Source of the DNA: an uncultured Synechococcales cyanobacterium
Lineage (GTDB): Bacteria; Cyanobacteriota; Cyanobacteriia; Thermosynechococcales; Thermosynechococcaceae
Assembly: GCA_902806435.1 (NCBI GenBank)
Contig: CADCWO010000021.1
Location: 1 to 64,000, forward strand
Length of the DNA stretch: 64,000 nucleotides
Direction: 5' to 3'
A program made the translations under genes and the position numbers. Positions 1 through 8,842 of this stretch are shown here, one piece after another; position 1 is the first letter of the stretch; each line of letters begins with the position of its first letter. The notes beneath the pieces were generated by a model, which saw only the letters and a program-made list of their open reading frames with translations, did not search any database and had not been told where the DNA came from.

Positions 1-1
1 T

Positions 2-94
2 TTGGACGAAGCTGTCAGCGACGCCTTGGATTTAGTGAGGCTAAAAGACATCAGGAACTGGTTTGCCCATTGCTGCTACTGTACCCTCATATGA
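2..94 (+). mobile_element. IS630-like transposase, C-terminal fragment (cut by window edge)
   Basis: An open frame runs from the left edge to a TGA at 92-94 and encodes 30 residues ending in DIRNWFAHCCYC plus three more. This tail (D-I-R-x-W-F-x-H-C-x-Y) resembles the C-terminus of IS630/Tc1-mariner DDE transposases, which cut and paste at TA dinucleotides. The catalytic residues lie outside the window, so I cannot tell whether the element is intact. The right inverted repeat should lie shortly after base 94, but I could not define it without the left end. The call rests on the short tail only. Confidence 0.6.
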
Positions 95-339
95 TTGAAA
101 GATGCTATAGTGACACATTGTTGTTCTTGATGGCTTAGAGTCTGGCGTCTTGAAAACAGCAACTCTTGCAGCTAGATGAGTTACTAAGGATTGAGTTGTC
201 AGTGGCTAGGGTATTACTAGCATTCCAATAGGAATATGGACATCAGCGATCGCAATATCTGCAACGGTCCCTGAGGCATATCCCGTCTAGCAGTGAAGAT
301 CTCAGCATAAAATTGGGGACTAGCAAGTAATCGTAAGCC
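95..339. other. Intergenic stretch after the transposase tail
   Basis: No convincing coding frame. It presumably contains the right end of the insertion sequence, followed by host DNA with a HIP1 octamer GCGATCGC at about 246-253. The downstream gene is read from the other strand and ends at 340, so the transposase and that gene converge here. I saw no clear terminator hairpin. Confidence 0.4.
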
Positions 340-1041
340 TTAAAACCAAACTTTATTCAAGAAAAAAGCCAAGGCAGCACTACCAAGGGGAACCGTGAGA
401 TTATCAACCCCAATTTTGGAAAAAGTTTCTAAACCTGTTGCAGCCAAAGCAACGGCAACTGGAATTAACCAGGTTTGCCAAGTGTTGCCCTGAACCCCCC
501 AGAGAATCAGACTGCTGACCACATAACTAACAAATACCATTGCTAAGGAGCCTTCCCAACTTTTTTTCATGCCCCAGGCAACATAAGGGTGATGACCAAA
601 TCGTTGACCAACTACAGCCGCAATGCCATCTCCCCAAGTCATGACTAAAACCCCAAGGACAGCGTACTGAGGGAGATCCTGCGGCCAAAACAAAATTGTG
701 AGTAAACCAATGCTGACAGCGTAGAAAAAGGTACCTAGGCTTTTACGTCCGACGCCACTAACGCTGGGCAAAATAGGGAACTTGTAAGACAACAGAGTAA
801 CCCCACTAAACACAACCGAGGCACTAATTCCTACCCACGCTGGAATCTCCAACCACCAAGCCAGCAAAATGACATTGCCAGTGCCAATGTGGACAACTTT
901 ACGGACGATTTCAGGCCCTGCATTTGTGTAGCGGTGTAACCATTCGGCCAACAGAATAACAGCTCCCACCCAAGCACCAACTATCCCTAGCTGGGTAGTC
1001 AGAGCTGGCGAAAGCGGTAGCCAGGAGATTGAAGCGTGCAT
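340..1041 (-). CDS. Phytol kinase-like membrane protein (VTE5/SEC59 family)
   Basis: A 233-residue integral membrane protein with about seven hydrophobic segments. It carries the conserved features of the CTP-dependent polyprenol/phytol kinase family: VRKVVHIGTGNVIL near residue 46, WGDGIAAVVGQRFG in the middle, and KKSWEGS shortly after. Plant VTE5 and its cyanobacterial homologues phosphorylate phytol released from chlorophyll, so that it can be reused for tocopherol or chlorophyll. That function fits a chlorophyll-making host. Family membership is seen in the motifs; the exact substrate (phytol, farnesol or dolichol) is inferred. ATG start; the gene is divergent from the next one, with a shared 190-bp upstream gap. 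Confidence 0.8.
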   Translation of the reverse strand: MHASISWLPLSPALTTQLGIVGAWVGAVILLAEWLHRYTNAGPEIVRKVVHIGTGNVILLAWWLEIPAWVGISASVVFSGVTLLSYKFPILPSVSGVGRKSLGTFFYAVSIGLLTILFWPQDLPQYAVLGVLVMTWGDGIAAVVGQRFGHHPYVAWGMKKSWEGSLAMVFVSYVVSSLILWGVQGNTWQTWLIPVAVALAATGLETFSKIGVDNLTVPLGSAALAFFLNKVWF

Positions 1042-1232
1042 TGTAAGCGTATTAGAGGGCAGAATTGCTTGTAACTCAACTTTAGTAGATTCAGTTGCAT
1101 GGCTTCTAGGAATCTTTGGAGGTGTATTTTTATCAAAGTCAGCGCAATTTACAGTCCTGATAACAGCTAGGCTTTCGCCCTAGGCTCCTATTATGCAGAA
1201 GGCAGGAACTGTCAGCAAAACTTGGTATTGAA

Positions 1233-1622
1233 ATGACGAATGAGCACCAAAAAGTATTAGCAGCTAATGCAGCCTTCTACAGGGCGTTTGAAAAAAAGGA
1301 TATTGAAGCCATGAGCGCCGTTTGGTCACAGGGGACGGGCAGCCTTTGTATTCACCCCGGACGTACTGTACTGCGAGGCTGGCAAGCAACGCGTTCTTCG
1401 TGGGAGCAGATTTTTCGCAATACAAACTACCTTGAAATTGACCTGGAGATCATTTCAACGGAGGTTAGCGGTGATCTTGCCGCCGTTGTCTTAGTGGAGA
1501 ATTTGCTTCAGGTGGTAGGGGGGAGGCGCGTCCAAGCTCAGTCCGTGGCAACCAATATCTTTGAGCGCTTGGGCCAAGACTGGTACCTGATTCATCACCA
1601 CGGCAGTCCCGTAGCTCGGTAA
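1233..1622 (+). CDS. NTF2-like / SnoaL-type fold protein
   Basis: A 129-residue protein with the N-terminal helix pattern NAAFYRAFEKKDIEAMSAVW, then a CIHPG turn and beta strands ending in WYLIHHHGSP. This layout is typical of small cone-shaped NTF2-like proteins of the DUF4440/ketosteroid-isomerase type. Related proteins are common as single-domain ORFs in cyanobacteria, with no agreed function. It is followed after 12 bases by a HAD phosphatase gene on the same strand, so the two are probably cotranscribed. I see no catalytic signature that identifies a substrate. Confidence 0.75.
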   Translation: MTNEHQKVLAANAAFYRAFEKKDIEAMSAVWSQGTGSLCIHPGRTVLRGWQATRSSWEQIFRNTNYLEIDLEIISTEVSGDLAAVVLVENLLQVVGGRRVQAQSVATNIFERLGQDWYLIHHHGSPVAR

Positions 1623-1634
1623 AATACAGGATTA

Positions 1635-2402
1635 GTGTTGCCCTATCAAGAGATATTTGCCTTGGCTACAATTCGCTGTCGAGACAAAACCTTTGAGAAT
1701 ATCCAGGCTGTACTGTTTGATAAAGATGGTACTCTGGCAAATTCTGAGTCGTTCTTAAAGAGTGTTGGGCAAAAGCGATCGCGCCTGGTTGACGCCAAAA
1801 TTCCTGGTGTCCAGGAACCACTACTCATGGCCTTTGGCCTGGAAGGTGACCAACTCAATCCCGCTGGTTTGTTAGCCGTGGCTAGCCGCCGAGATGCTGA
1901 AATTGCTGCTGCTGCCTACATTGCGGAAACGGGCCGGAACTGGGTGGAAGCGTTAGAGATTGCCGCCACTGCTTTTGCGGAGGCAGACCAATACCTAAAG
2001 CGTAAAGCGGACCATACACCACTGTTTCAGGGAGGGTTAAGCTTGGTGGAGTCTTTAGCAGCCGCAAATTTAAAGCTGGGGATTCTCTCGTCTGATACAA
2101 CGGCAAACGTGCAAGACTTTATCCAAAAGTACGGGCTTGCGCAAATTCAACTACCCATGGGTACAGATGCCGGCCTTAGTAAACCTGACCCACTCCTATT
2201 TCAGCAAGCTTGCAGCGCCTTGGAGGTGCTCCCGGCAGCAACTTTGATGATTGGAGACTCTCAAGCTGATGCGGTAATGGCCCGTGCTGCTGGAGCTGGT
2301 GGGTGTGTCGGGGTCACTTGGGGCTGGAGTAGCCTTGTCCACTTGATGAATGTTGATGTTGTGGTTGATCGATTTGAGGAAATTCAAGTCCTAAGCTCCT
2401 AG
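1635..2402 (+). CDS. HAD superfamily phosphatase (Gph-like)
   Basis: A 255-residue HAD hydrolase. Motif I is FDKDGTLA with nucleophile and acid/base aspartates at about D29 and D31. Motif II is in GILSSDTT, the motif III lysine is in SKPDPLLF, and motif IV is MIGDSQAD. A helical cap domain lies between motifs I and II. Members hydrolyse small phosphomonoesters such as phosphoglycolate; the substrate here is not determined. The start is taken as GTG at 1635, because no ATG lies upstream of motif I in a suitable place. It lies 12 bases after the NTF2-like gene and is probably in the same transcript. Confidence 0.8.
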   Translation: MLPYQEIFALATIRCRDKTFENIQAVLFDKDGTLANSESFLKSVGQKRSRLVDAKIPGVQEPLLMAFGLEGDQLNPAGLLAVASRRDAEIAAAAYIAETGRNWVEALEIAATAFAEADQYLKRKADHTPLFQGGLSLVESLAAANLKLGILSSDTTANVQDFIQKYGLAQIQLPMGTDAGLSKPDPLLFQQACSALEVLPAATLMIGDSQADAVMARAAGAGGCVGVTWGWSSLVHLMNVDVVVDRFEEIQVLSS

Positions 2403-2494
2403 TTGCCGCAGAGTAATAGCCACACCTATCCATGCTCTATCTCAAATAGCTAAAAAGTGCATAAGCAGTTTAGGCTAGTTGGACAATTAGCAAA

Positions 2495-2503
2495 TGATAT
2501 AAT
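2495..2503 (+). promoter_or_regulatory. Extended -10 promoter of metK
   Basis: The sequence TGATATAAT combines a perfect TATAAT hexamer (2498-2503) with the extended -10 TGN element. No good -35 stands at 16-18 bases; TTGGAC at 2479 is only 13 bases away. An extended -10 can compensate for that. It lies 54 bases upstream of the metK start, so a short leader is expected. I see no SAM riboswitch fold in that leader. Confidence 0.55.
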
Positions 2504-2557
2504 CTCAGGATTTATTCCAGGTACTTACCTACATTTAGCCAAAGAGAGGAAATTGCT

Positions 2558-3826
2558 TTGTCTCGTCGCTACCTCTTCACATCTGAATCTGTTACAGAAG
2601 GTCATCCAGACAAAATCTGTGATCAAATCTCAGACACAATTCTGGATACACTGCTTGCTCAAGATCCCACCAGTCGCGTTGCGGCGGAAGTTGTGGTTAA
2701 CACAGGCTTGGTCTTAATTACGGGTGAAATTACCTCTAAGGCTCAAGTTAACTATGTGGCACTGGTGCGACAGAAAATTGCCGAAATTGGCTATATCAAT
2801 GCCGAAAACGGGTTTTCTGCCAATAGTTGCTCTATATTGGTCGCCTTAGATGAGCAGTCGCCTGATATTGCTCAGGGGGTGAATGCTGCCCAGGAAAACC
2901 GTGAGCAGGCTAGTGAAGAACAGCTAGACGCTATTGGTGCAGGTGATCAAGGGCTGATGTTTGGCTTTGCCTGTAACGAGACACCTGAGCTGATGCCGCT
3001 ACCAATTAGCTTGGCTCACCGGCTCTCCCGGCAGCTGGCTGCTGTCAGAAAAACGGGCCAATTACCCTACCTGGGTCCCGATGGTAAAACCCAAGTTACC
3101 GTCGCTTACGAAGATGGTCAGCCTGTTGCGATCGATACGATCCTAGTTTCAACCCAACACACCTCTTCAATTGGCAATATCACAGACGAGGCCGCTATCC
3201 AGGCAAAGATCAAGCAGGACCTTTGGACGCAGGTCGTCCAACCTGTGTTTGCCGATGCTGTGATTCAGCCGAGTGAACAAACCCGTTTTCTGGTTAATCC
3301 AACGGGTAAGTTTGTGATTGGTGGTCCGCAGGGGGACTCCGGCCTTACAGGCCGCAAGATCATTGTGGACACCTATGGCGGCTACTCTCGCCACGGTGGT
3401 GGTGCTTTCTCTGGTAAGGATCCAACAAAAGTTGATCGCAGTGCCGCCTATGCCTGCCGGTATGTTGCCAAGAATATTGTTGCGGCTGGGTTAGCGGATA
3501 AATGTGAAGTGCAAATCAGTTATGCGATTGGGGTGGCACGTCCGGTTAGCATCTTTGTGGAAACTTTCGGCACAGGTAAGATTGCTGACGATCGCTTGCT
3601 AGAGCTGGTCAAACAGCACTTTGAATTGCGTCCCGCTGGCATGATTCAAGTGTTTAACTTACAGCATCTTCCGGCTGAGCGGGGTGGGCGTTTCTATCAA
3701 GACGTTGCGGCATATGGTCACTTTGGGCGTGGGGATCTGGATTTACCTTGGGAGCAAATGGATAAAGCAGCGCTGTTGCGGGAAGCCTTGACTCAGAAAC
3801 TTTCAAGTCCACTCCCAATCAGCTAG
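2558..3826 (+). CDS. metK: S-adenosylmethionine synthetase (methionine adenosyltransferase)
   Basis: Makes SAM from ATP and methionine in the cytosol, supplying methyl groups for DNA, chlorophyll (ChlM) and lipid methylation. The 422-residue protein shows [12 protein letters not shown] at about residues 16-27, [26 protein letters not shown] and the phosphate-binding GGGAFSGKD. Length is normal. The start is an unusual TTG at 2558: no ATG fits, and a strong Shine-Dalgarno GAGAGGA at 2544-2550 lies seven bases upstream. The gene appears monocistronic, preceded by its own extended -10 promoter, and converges on xth. Confidence 0.97.
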   Translation: MSRRYLFTSESVTEGHPDKICDQISDTILDTLLAQDPTSRVAAEVVVNTGLVLITGEITSKAQVNYVALVRQKIAEIGYINAENGFSANSCSILVALDEQSPDIAQGVNAAQENREQASEEQLDAIGAGDQGLMFGFACNETPELMPLPISLAHRLSRQLAAVRKTGQLPYLGPDGKTQVTVAYEDGQPVAIDTILVSTQHTSSIGNITDEAAIQAKIKQDLWTQVVQPVFADAVIQPSEQTRFLVNPTGKFVIGGPQGDSGLTGRKIIVDTYGGYSRHGGGAFSGKDPTKVDRSAAYACRYVAKNIVAAGLADKCEVQISYAIGVARPVSIFVETFGTGKIADDRLLELVKQHFELRPAGMIQVFNLQHLPAERGGRFYQDVAAYGHFGRGDLDLPWEQMDKAALLREALTQKLSSPLPIS

Positions 3827-3847
3827 GAAGCCACCTATCCTAAAGCT

Positions 3848-4639
3848 TTAAAGCTCCACTATGACGGGCGCATGGTCACTCGGTTTGGGCAGTTTTCTGG
3901 GTGTGCTGTCAATTGTGCAGGCGATCGCCCGTTTGTAAAGCTCAGGGGTCAAATAGAGATGATCAATCCGCCAGCCCAAGTTTCGCCGAAAAGACCCAGC
4001 GCGATAATCCCACCAGCTAAAGTGGCCTGCATCAGCAGTGAATTTGCGGAAGGCATCGGTCAAACCTAGGTTCAGGATCGCTCTTAAGGCTTCACGTTCT
4101 GGCTCGGAGGCCATAATGTGGTTTGCCTTGCCCTCAGGGTCGTGAATATCTCGATCTTCCAAGGCAATATTGAAGTCGCCACAGACAACTAACTCCGCCG
4201 GTTGCTTTTGGAGTAATAGCCCTATGTATTCTCGCAAGCGCTTCAGCCACTGGAGCTTGTACACATACTTTTCGCTGCCCACGCTTGCCCCATTCGGAAC
4301 ATACAGATTGATGATCCGAATTCCCGCCATCACACCTGTGATGACTCGTTTTTGCTGATCGAGTATCAATGCCTCGTCCTCAGTGCCTAAGACTGGTGTA
4401 AACCCGCTGCTCACCTCAGTCAATGGTATTCGGCTGAGGATGGCAACCCCGTTGTAGGCTTTTTGCCCCGACTGGTAAAGGTGATAACCCAGTGACTCAA
4501 AGGCTGACTTGGGGAAGTCAATATCTACGACTTTTGTTTCTTGCAGACACAGCACATCTACAGGATTCTCCTGCAACCAGTTGATAACCTGTTCTAAACG
4601 GATGCGGATTGAGTTGACATTCCAGGTGGCAATTTTCAT
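3848..4639 (-). CDS. xth: Exodeoxyribonuclease III / class II AP endonuclease
   Basis: A 263-residue DNA repair nuclease that cuts abasic sites and trims 3' ends in base excision repair. The exonuclease-endonuclease-phosphatase fold is evident from WNVNSIR at the N-terminus, the metal-binding Glu in CLQETK, the active-site VVCGDFNIA, GWRIDHLYLTPEL, and the terminal SDHAPV containing the catalytic His. Start ATG at 4639. It lies 34 bases downstream of recG on the same strand, so the two repair genes probably share a transcript with the hypothetical gene upstream. Confidence 0.95.
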   Translation of the reverse strand: MKIATWNVNSIRIRLEQVINWLQENPVDVLCLQETKVVDIDFPKSAFESLGYHLYQSGQKAYNGVAILSRIPLTEVSSGFTPVLGTEDEALILDQQKRVITGVMAGIRIINLYVPNGASVGSEKYVYKLQWLKRLREYIGLLLQKQPAELVVCGDFNIALEDRDIHDPEGKANHIMASEPEREALRAILNLGLTDAFRKFTADAGHFSWWDYRAGSFRRNLGWRIDHLYLTPELYKRAIACTIDSTPRKLPKPSDHAPVIVEL

Positions 4640-4673
4640 GGAGGTGGCAGAATGTTATTGCATTTGACGACTA

Positions 4674-7166
4674 TCAGGTTAGAATCGTACCCCCCATCAG
4701 TCGTTGATGGCGGTACTCTAGTTCTGCTTTGATCAGCGGCCAGCGCTCTAAACTTTCATCCTTAGCCATTACCTTTTCTGCGGCCTCCCGGGCCAGGTCT
4801 AAAACGTCTTGGTCTTCAACTAGGCTTGCCAGGGCTAAGTCCGGCAGACCAGATTGGCGTGTACCCAGCACTTCTCCGGGGCCACGAAACCGCATATCCA
4901 TTTCTGAAATGAAAAAGCCATCCTGAGATTGCTCTAAAACTTTCAAGCGTTGACGCGCGGTTTCTGCCTGTGAACTGTTCATCAAGAGGCAGTAGGACTG
5001 GCTAGCTCCCCGCCCAACACGCCCCCGTAGTTGGTGCAACTGCGATAGGCCAAACCGCTCCGCGTGTTCAATCAGCATTACCGTGGCGTTGGGAATATCT
5101 ACCCCAACTTCGACAACGGTGGTGGAAACCAGGATTTGGGTTTTACCTTGCCGGAACTGGCCGATCGCCTCCTCTTTTTCGGCGGCAGTCATCCGTCCAT
5201 GCAGTAACCCTACCTGGACGTTTGGAAATACGTTTTCATGGAGGCGTTGATGCTCCTCAATCGCAGAGCGCAAATCCAATTTTTCTGATTCTGAGACTAA
5301 AGGCAGGACGATGTAGGCTTGCCGTCCCAGAGAAATTTCCCGCCGGATCAGGTCATAGGCATGGCTGCGATCGCCTTTCTTCAGAACTGTCGTTTGAATT
5401 GGCTGACGTCCGGGGGGTAGCTCATCAATTTGGCTGACATCTAGGTCCCCGTGCAGAGTTAACGCCAGCGTGCGAGGGATAGGGGTTGCGGTCATCGTTA
5501 AAACGTGAGGGTGCTCTCCTTTTTGCTGCAAGCGCGCCCGCTGCTGCACGCCAAACCGATGCTGCTCATCAATTACGGCCAGTCCTAGGCGGGCAAAGCT
5601 TACTGTGTCTTGAATCAGGGCGTGAGTACCGACAAGAACCGATAATTCCCCAGTTTGTAGTTGGGCGTGGATCGTGCGACGTTTAGCGACTTTGGTTGAG
5701 CCAGTGAGCAGTTCTACGGGTAAGTGGAGTTGATTAAACCAGCTGACGAGCTTGCGATAGTGTTGCTCTGCCAGAACCTCTGTCGGGGCCATCAAAGCCG
5801 TTTGATAGCCGGACTGGATTGCTGCTAGCATTGCAACCACCGCGACAACCGTTTTGCCAGAACCGACATCCCCCTGGACGAGGCGGTTCATCGGTGTAGC
5901 CGAATTCAAATCAGCAAGGATATTGTTGACAACCCGCTGTTGGGCACCTGTTAAGGTAAAGGGCAATAACTGGTAGAACTCTTCTAATAGCTGGCCTTGG
6001 GGTGAAAGCACGACACTAACTTGGGCTTGTCGCTGCATCTGGCGGCGCTTCAACAGGCCCAGTTGCAGGTAGAAGAACTCGTCAAAGACCAAACGCCGCC
6101 GGGCTGCTTCTAAGGCGTCACTGTCTGGGGGAAAGTGGATGTGGGTGATCGCCTGGGATAGATCAATCAAACCATATTGCTGGCGGAGCACTGCCGGGAG
6201 GGCTTCCTGAAGTTGAGCAACGGCTGGCAAGGCAGCGATCACCGCCCGTCTGAGCAGATCAGGGCCTACCCCCTCAGTCAGAGGATAAACCGGTACTACC
6301 CGGCCAACGGTGAGCGAATCAATCCCGTCTCTGGTGTGGTCTAAAACTTCCAACTCCGGGTTGTCCAGGGTGAGGCCATACTTGGTTTCCTTGACCAGAC
6401 CGGAAGCAGCAACAACCGCTCCAGAAGGATACAGGCGCTTCTGCTGCTCCTGCCAGCCACGACTCCGATAGCGGGCTCCAGCAAAAAAGCGACTGAGCTT
6501 CAGTTGGCTACTATGGTCTTTAATCACCAACTCAAAAATCGTTAACTTTGGATTGCGGGGACTGTTGAAGCAATTGCAGCGCCGCACCGTAGCTACTAGG
6601 GTCACGGTTTCCCCGGCCACCAGATCGCTGATCTTGACTTGGCGAGCGTAATCAATATGGTCACGGGGGTAGTAGTAAAGTAAGTCCCGCACCGTATAGA
6701 GCCCTAGTTTTGCCAAGCGATCGCCGCTACGAGGGCCAATCCCAGACAATCGCGTCAGCGCCTGCTCTAAAGCAATCCCAGGGTGAGGCTCAACTAGAGG
6801 GCGGGCATGGGGAATCCGAGGTTTTGCCGGTTCTAAAGCTCGCTGTTCACAAGCTTGCTGCACTTGGTGCAGAAACCGTCGCGTATCCGCCACTAAGTGC
6901 TGGCGTTGAGAGATCTCTAACTGTGAATAGCGGGCAAACTGGTTTGCCTTCTCTTGCCAACGATGCTGATCAGCTACTGCTAGCTCCTGGGGGAGGAACT
7001 GCGTCAAACTGAGGCTGAGGAATTCGCTAAAGCGGTATTGCTTGCCTACAAGATCGCTAAATCCCCCCTCAGCTTCAACTGCCAGTGCTCGCTGCAACCG
7101 CAGCCAATCTAGAGAAGTGGTTGGCGTGATGCCCGGTGCAGCGTGATCTGATTTAGGGATTAGCAT
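4674..7166 (-). CDS. recG: ATP-dependent DNA helicase RecG
   Basis: An 830-residue superfamily 2 helicase that reverses stalled replication forks and branch-migrates Holliday junctions. A helix-hairpin-helix segment GIGPRSGDRLAKLGL near residue 142 and an OB-type wedge domain precede the helicase core. The core has Walker A GDVGSGKTVVA, the DEQH box VIDEQHRFG, motif III TATPIPRTLA and motif VI QLRGRVGRG. A roughly 130-residue N-terminal extension before the HhH segment is usual in cyanobacterial RecG. It starts 6 bases after the preceding hypothetical gene, indicating an operon with it and with xth. Confidence 0.96.
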   Translation of the reverse strand: MLIPKSDHAAPGITPTTSLDWLRLQRALAVEAEGGFSDLVGKQYRFSEFLSLSLTQFLPQELAVADQHRWQEKANQFARYSQLEISQRQHLVADTRRFLHQVQQACEQRALEPAKPRIPHARPLVEPHPGIALEQALTRLSGIGPRSGDRLAKLGLYTVRDLLYYYPRDHIDYARQVKISDLVAGETVTLVATVRRCNCFNSPRNPKLTIFELVIKDHSSQLKLSRFFAGARYRSRGWQEQQKRLYPSGAVVAASGLVKETKYGLTLDNPELEVLDHTRDGIDSLTVGRVVPVYPLTEGVGPDLLRRAVIAALPAVAQLQEALPAVLRQQYGLIDLSQAITHIHFPPDSDALEAARRRLVFDEFFYLQLGLLKRRQMQRQAQVSVVLSPQGQLLEEFYQLLPFTLTGAQQRVVNNILADLNSATPMNRLVQGDVGSGKTVVAVVAMLAAIQSGYQTALMAPTEVLAEQHYRKLVSWFNQLHLPVELLTGSTKVAKRRTIHAQLQTGELSVLVGTHALIQDTVSFARLGLAVIDEQHRFGVQQRARLQQKGEHPHVLTMTATPIPRTLALTLHGDLDVSQIDELPPGRQPIQTTVLKKGDRSHAYDLIRREISLGRQAYIVLPLVSESEKLDLRSAIEEHQRLHENVFPNVQVGLLHGRMTAAEKEEAIGQFRQGKTQILVSTTVVEVGVDIPNATVMLIEHAERFGLSQLHQLRGRVGRGASQSYCLLMNSSQAETARQRLKVLEQSQDGFFISEMDMRFRGPGEVLGTRQSGLPDLALASLVEDQDVLDLAREAAEKVMAKDESLERWPLIKAELEYRHQRLMGGTILT

Positions 7167-7172
7167 ATCCGC

Positions 7173-7991
7173 TCAAGATTCGTAGCCATTGGACCAGCTA
7201 GCCCGCCAGACAGCCTCTGCTTCCGCCACCATCCGTTGTCGCTGTTTCTTTGCTAGCTCCCGCTGTACCCCTGTGAGCTGAGTCGAGAGTTTTCGCAGGT
7301 GATTGCGCCAAGCCATGACAGTTGAGTCGACAAACTCTATTTCTGCTAAACGTAGGTAGATCGCAACGATCTCTGTTGCCGTCGATTCCTGCTGCTTGCT
7401 TTCAGGCTTGGCGATCTGGTCTAAGGATTCTACTGACATCAGCAGGGAGCCCTCAGGTAGAGAGTCTTCTTCCTCCATAATTGCGGTGAGAAGGTTGGGG
7501 GGGCCACCAACGGCTCCTCCTAAAGCTTCGGCTTTAGCAGCAACTTCCAGAGCAATTTCGACAGCTGGAGCAGACAAAATATTGAATTCCTCTAAGGTGC
7601 GGTTTGCCACTTGTGAAATCTGCTGTAGCTCCTCCAGAATTGCTGACTCTAGCCGTGCGATCGCTTCAACTAACTTGTCTGGATCGCTTGCATCGCCACC
7701 TGCAACTGGCAACAGCAGCGAGAAAGTTTGGATCTGTTGCTGTGCCTCTTGACCAAGGTACTGCAAAGCTTGCTGCAACTCTTGTTTTTGTTGGAGAGGC
7801 AAACTTAAGAAAGCTTCCGGGTAAGCTTGAGTACAAAGGTGAAAACTGGCCAGGATCAATTGCTGCTGAACTGCTTGGCCTAGAGCGGCAAGATAGGTAG
7901 CGTAAAGGCTGTAAACTTCTTGCGCGATCGCCGCTACCGCCTCTTTTAATGCAGAAATGTCTTTCTCAATTTGCTCACTAACTTCCACCAT
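7173..7991 (-). CDS. Conserved cyanobacterial hypothetical protein upstream of recG
   Basis: I do not recognise a characterised family. The predicted protein (273 residues from ATG 7991) is soluble, helical and rich in Gln, Ala and Glu, with long heptad-like stretches that suggest coiled coil. The opening EVSEQIEKDISALKEAVAA and the segment LILASFHLCTQAYPEAFL look like conserved parts. The frame also opens from a GTG at 8045 (18 more residues); neither start has a good ribosome site. I prefer 7991 because the extra residues look non-native. It sits between the tsf terminator and recG, 6 bases before recG, so it probably leads a DNA-repair operon. Confidence 0.65.
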   Translation of the reverse strand: MVEVSEQIEKDISALKEAVAAIAQEVYSLYATYLAALGQAVQQQLILASFHLCTQAYPEAFLSLPLQQKQELQQALQYLGQEAQQQIQTFSLLLPVAGGDASDPDKLVEAIARLESAILEELQQISQVANRTLEEFNILSAPAVEIALEVAAKAEALGGAVGGPPNLLTAIMEEEDSLPEGSLLMSVESLDQIAKPESKQQESTATEIVAIYLRLAEIEFVDSTVMAWRNHLRKLSTQLTGVQRELAKKQRQRMVAEAEAVWRASWSNGYES

Positions 7992-8063
7992 AGAGATGCC
8001 GCTCGGAATGTACTGGACAACACCCGCAATTGAAATTTTATTCACAGCATACTGCTGCCTAAG

Positions 8064-8101
8064 TTAAAAAGGACAGGCTAGCCGTAACTAACCCGTCCTT
8101 T
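8064..8101 (-). terminator. Rho-independent terminator after tsf
   Basis: Read on the minus strand, 8088-8101 pairs with 8068-8081 in a 14-bp stem with two G-U wobbles, closed by a 6-base loop (8082-8087) and followed by a run of five T. It lies 37 bases past the tsf stop and before the hypothetical-recG-xth block, so it should separate or attenuate transcription between the two groups. Confidence 0.8.
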
Positions 8102-8137
8102 AACCTGATTTATGAGCCTAAATTACAACAGCTCAAT

Positions 8138-8800
8138 TTATTTGTTACCAGACATCTGAGCCGCGACTTCTTCGGCAAAATCAGTCGTTTGCTTTTCAAT
8201 CCCTTCCCCTAGGATAAATCGAGTAAAGCGGCGGACTTGAATGTTTTCACCTAACTGAGCGACCGCTTGCTTCACCAACTCTTCTACGGTGATACTTTGA
8301 TCACGGATAAAGGGTTGATCTAGTAAGCAGAGGTCTCTCAAGGTTTTTTCCACTTTGCCTTGAACAATTTTTTCTTTAATTGCTTCCGGCTTGCCTTGCA
8401 AGGTATCTGACCCCATCGCGATCGCTTTTTCCCGCTCCACGATTTCTGCGGGAATATCACTCAGTTGCACATACTCGACATTTGAGTAAGCAGCAACTTG
8501 CTTGGCAATATCCTGCACAAGCGTCTTGAAAGCGGCATTACGAGCGACGAAATCGGTTTCGCAATTAACTTCTACCAGAACACCAATCCGACCGCCGGTG
8601 TGAATGTAGCTATCCACTAGGCCCTCAGCAGCGACCCGTCCGGCTTTTTTTGCTGCCGAAGCTAAGCCTTTTTTGCGGAGGTGATCTACTGCCTGCTCAA
8701 TATCTCCACTGGTTTCCTGGAGAGCGCGTTTACAATCCATCATGCCTGCGCCAGTTTTATCACGCAGTTCCCGTACACTTTGGGCTGAGATCTCTGCCAT
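8138..8800 (-). CDS. tsf: Translation elongation factor Ts (short cyanobacterial type)
   Basis: Nucleotide exchange factor that reloads EF-Tu with GTP. From ATG 8800 the protein has 220 residues, about 60 shorter than the E. coli form but normal for cyanobacteria and plastids, which lack part of the core and the C-terminal module. Motifs are [15 protein letters not shown] (residues 12-26), the [17 protein letters not shown] helix, and [11 protein letters not shown]. Start choice: the frame continues upstream to 8830, but AGAAGG about nine bases before 8800 acts as the ribosome site and the usual N-terminus [12 protein letters not shown] begins there. Cotranscribed with rpsB. Confidence 0.96.
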   Translation of the reverse strand: MAEISAQSVRELRDKTGAGMMDCKRALQETSGDIEQAVDHLRKKGLASAAKKAGRVAAEGLVDSYIHTGGRIGVLVEVNCETDFVARNAAFKTLVQDIAKQVAAYSNVEYVQLSDIPAEIVEREKAIAMGSDTLQGKPEAIKEKIVQGKVEKTLRDLCLLDQPFIRDQSITVEELVKQAVAQLGENIQVRRFTRFILGEGIEKQTTDFAEEVAAQMSGNK

Positions 8801-8842
8801 CTTTTCTGCCTTCTTTACTCTAGGATTCAATCTAATGGATGC

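Noticed and set aside
2403-2557. SAM riboswitch before metK
   Set aside because: No paired helices matching known SAM aptamers in the short leader.
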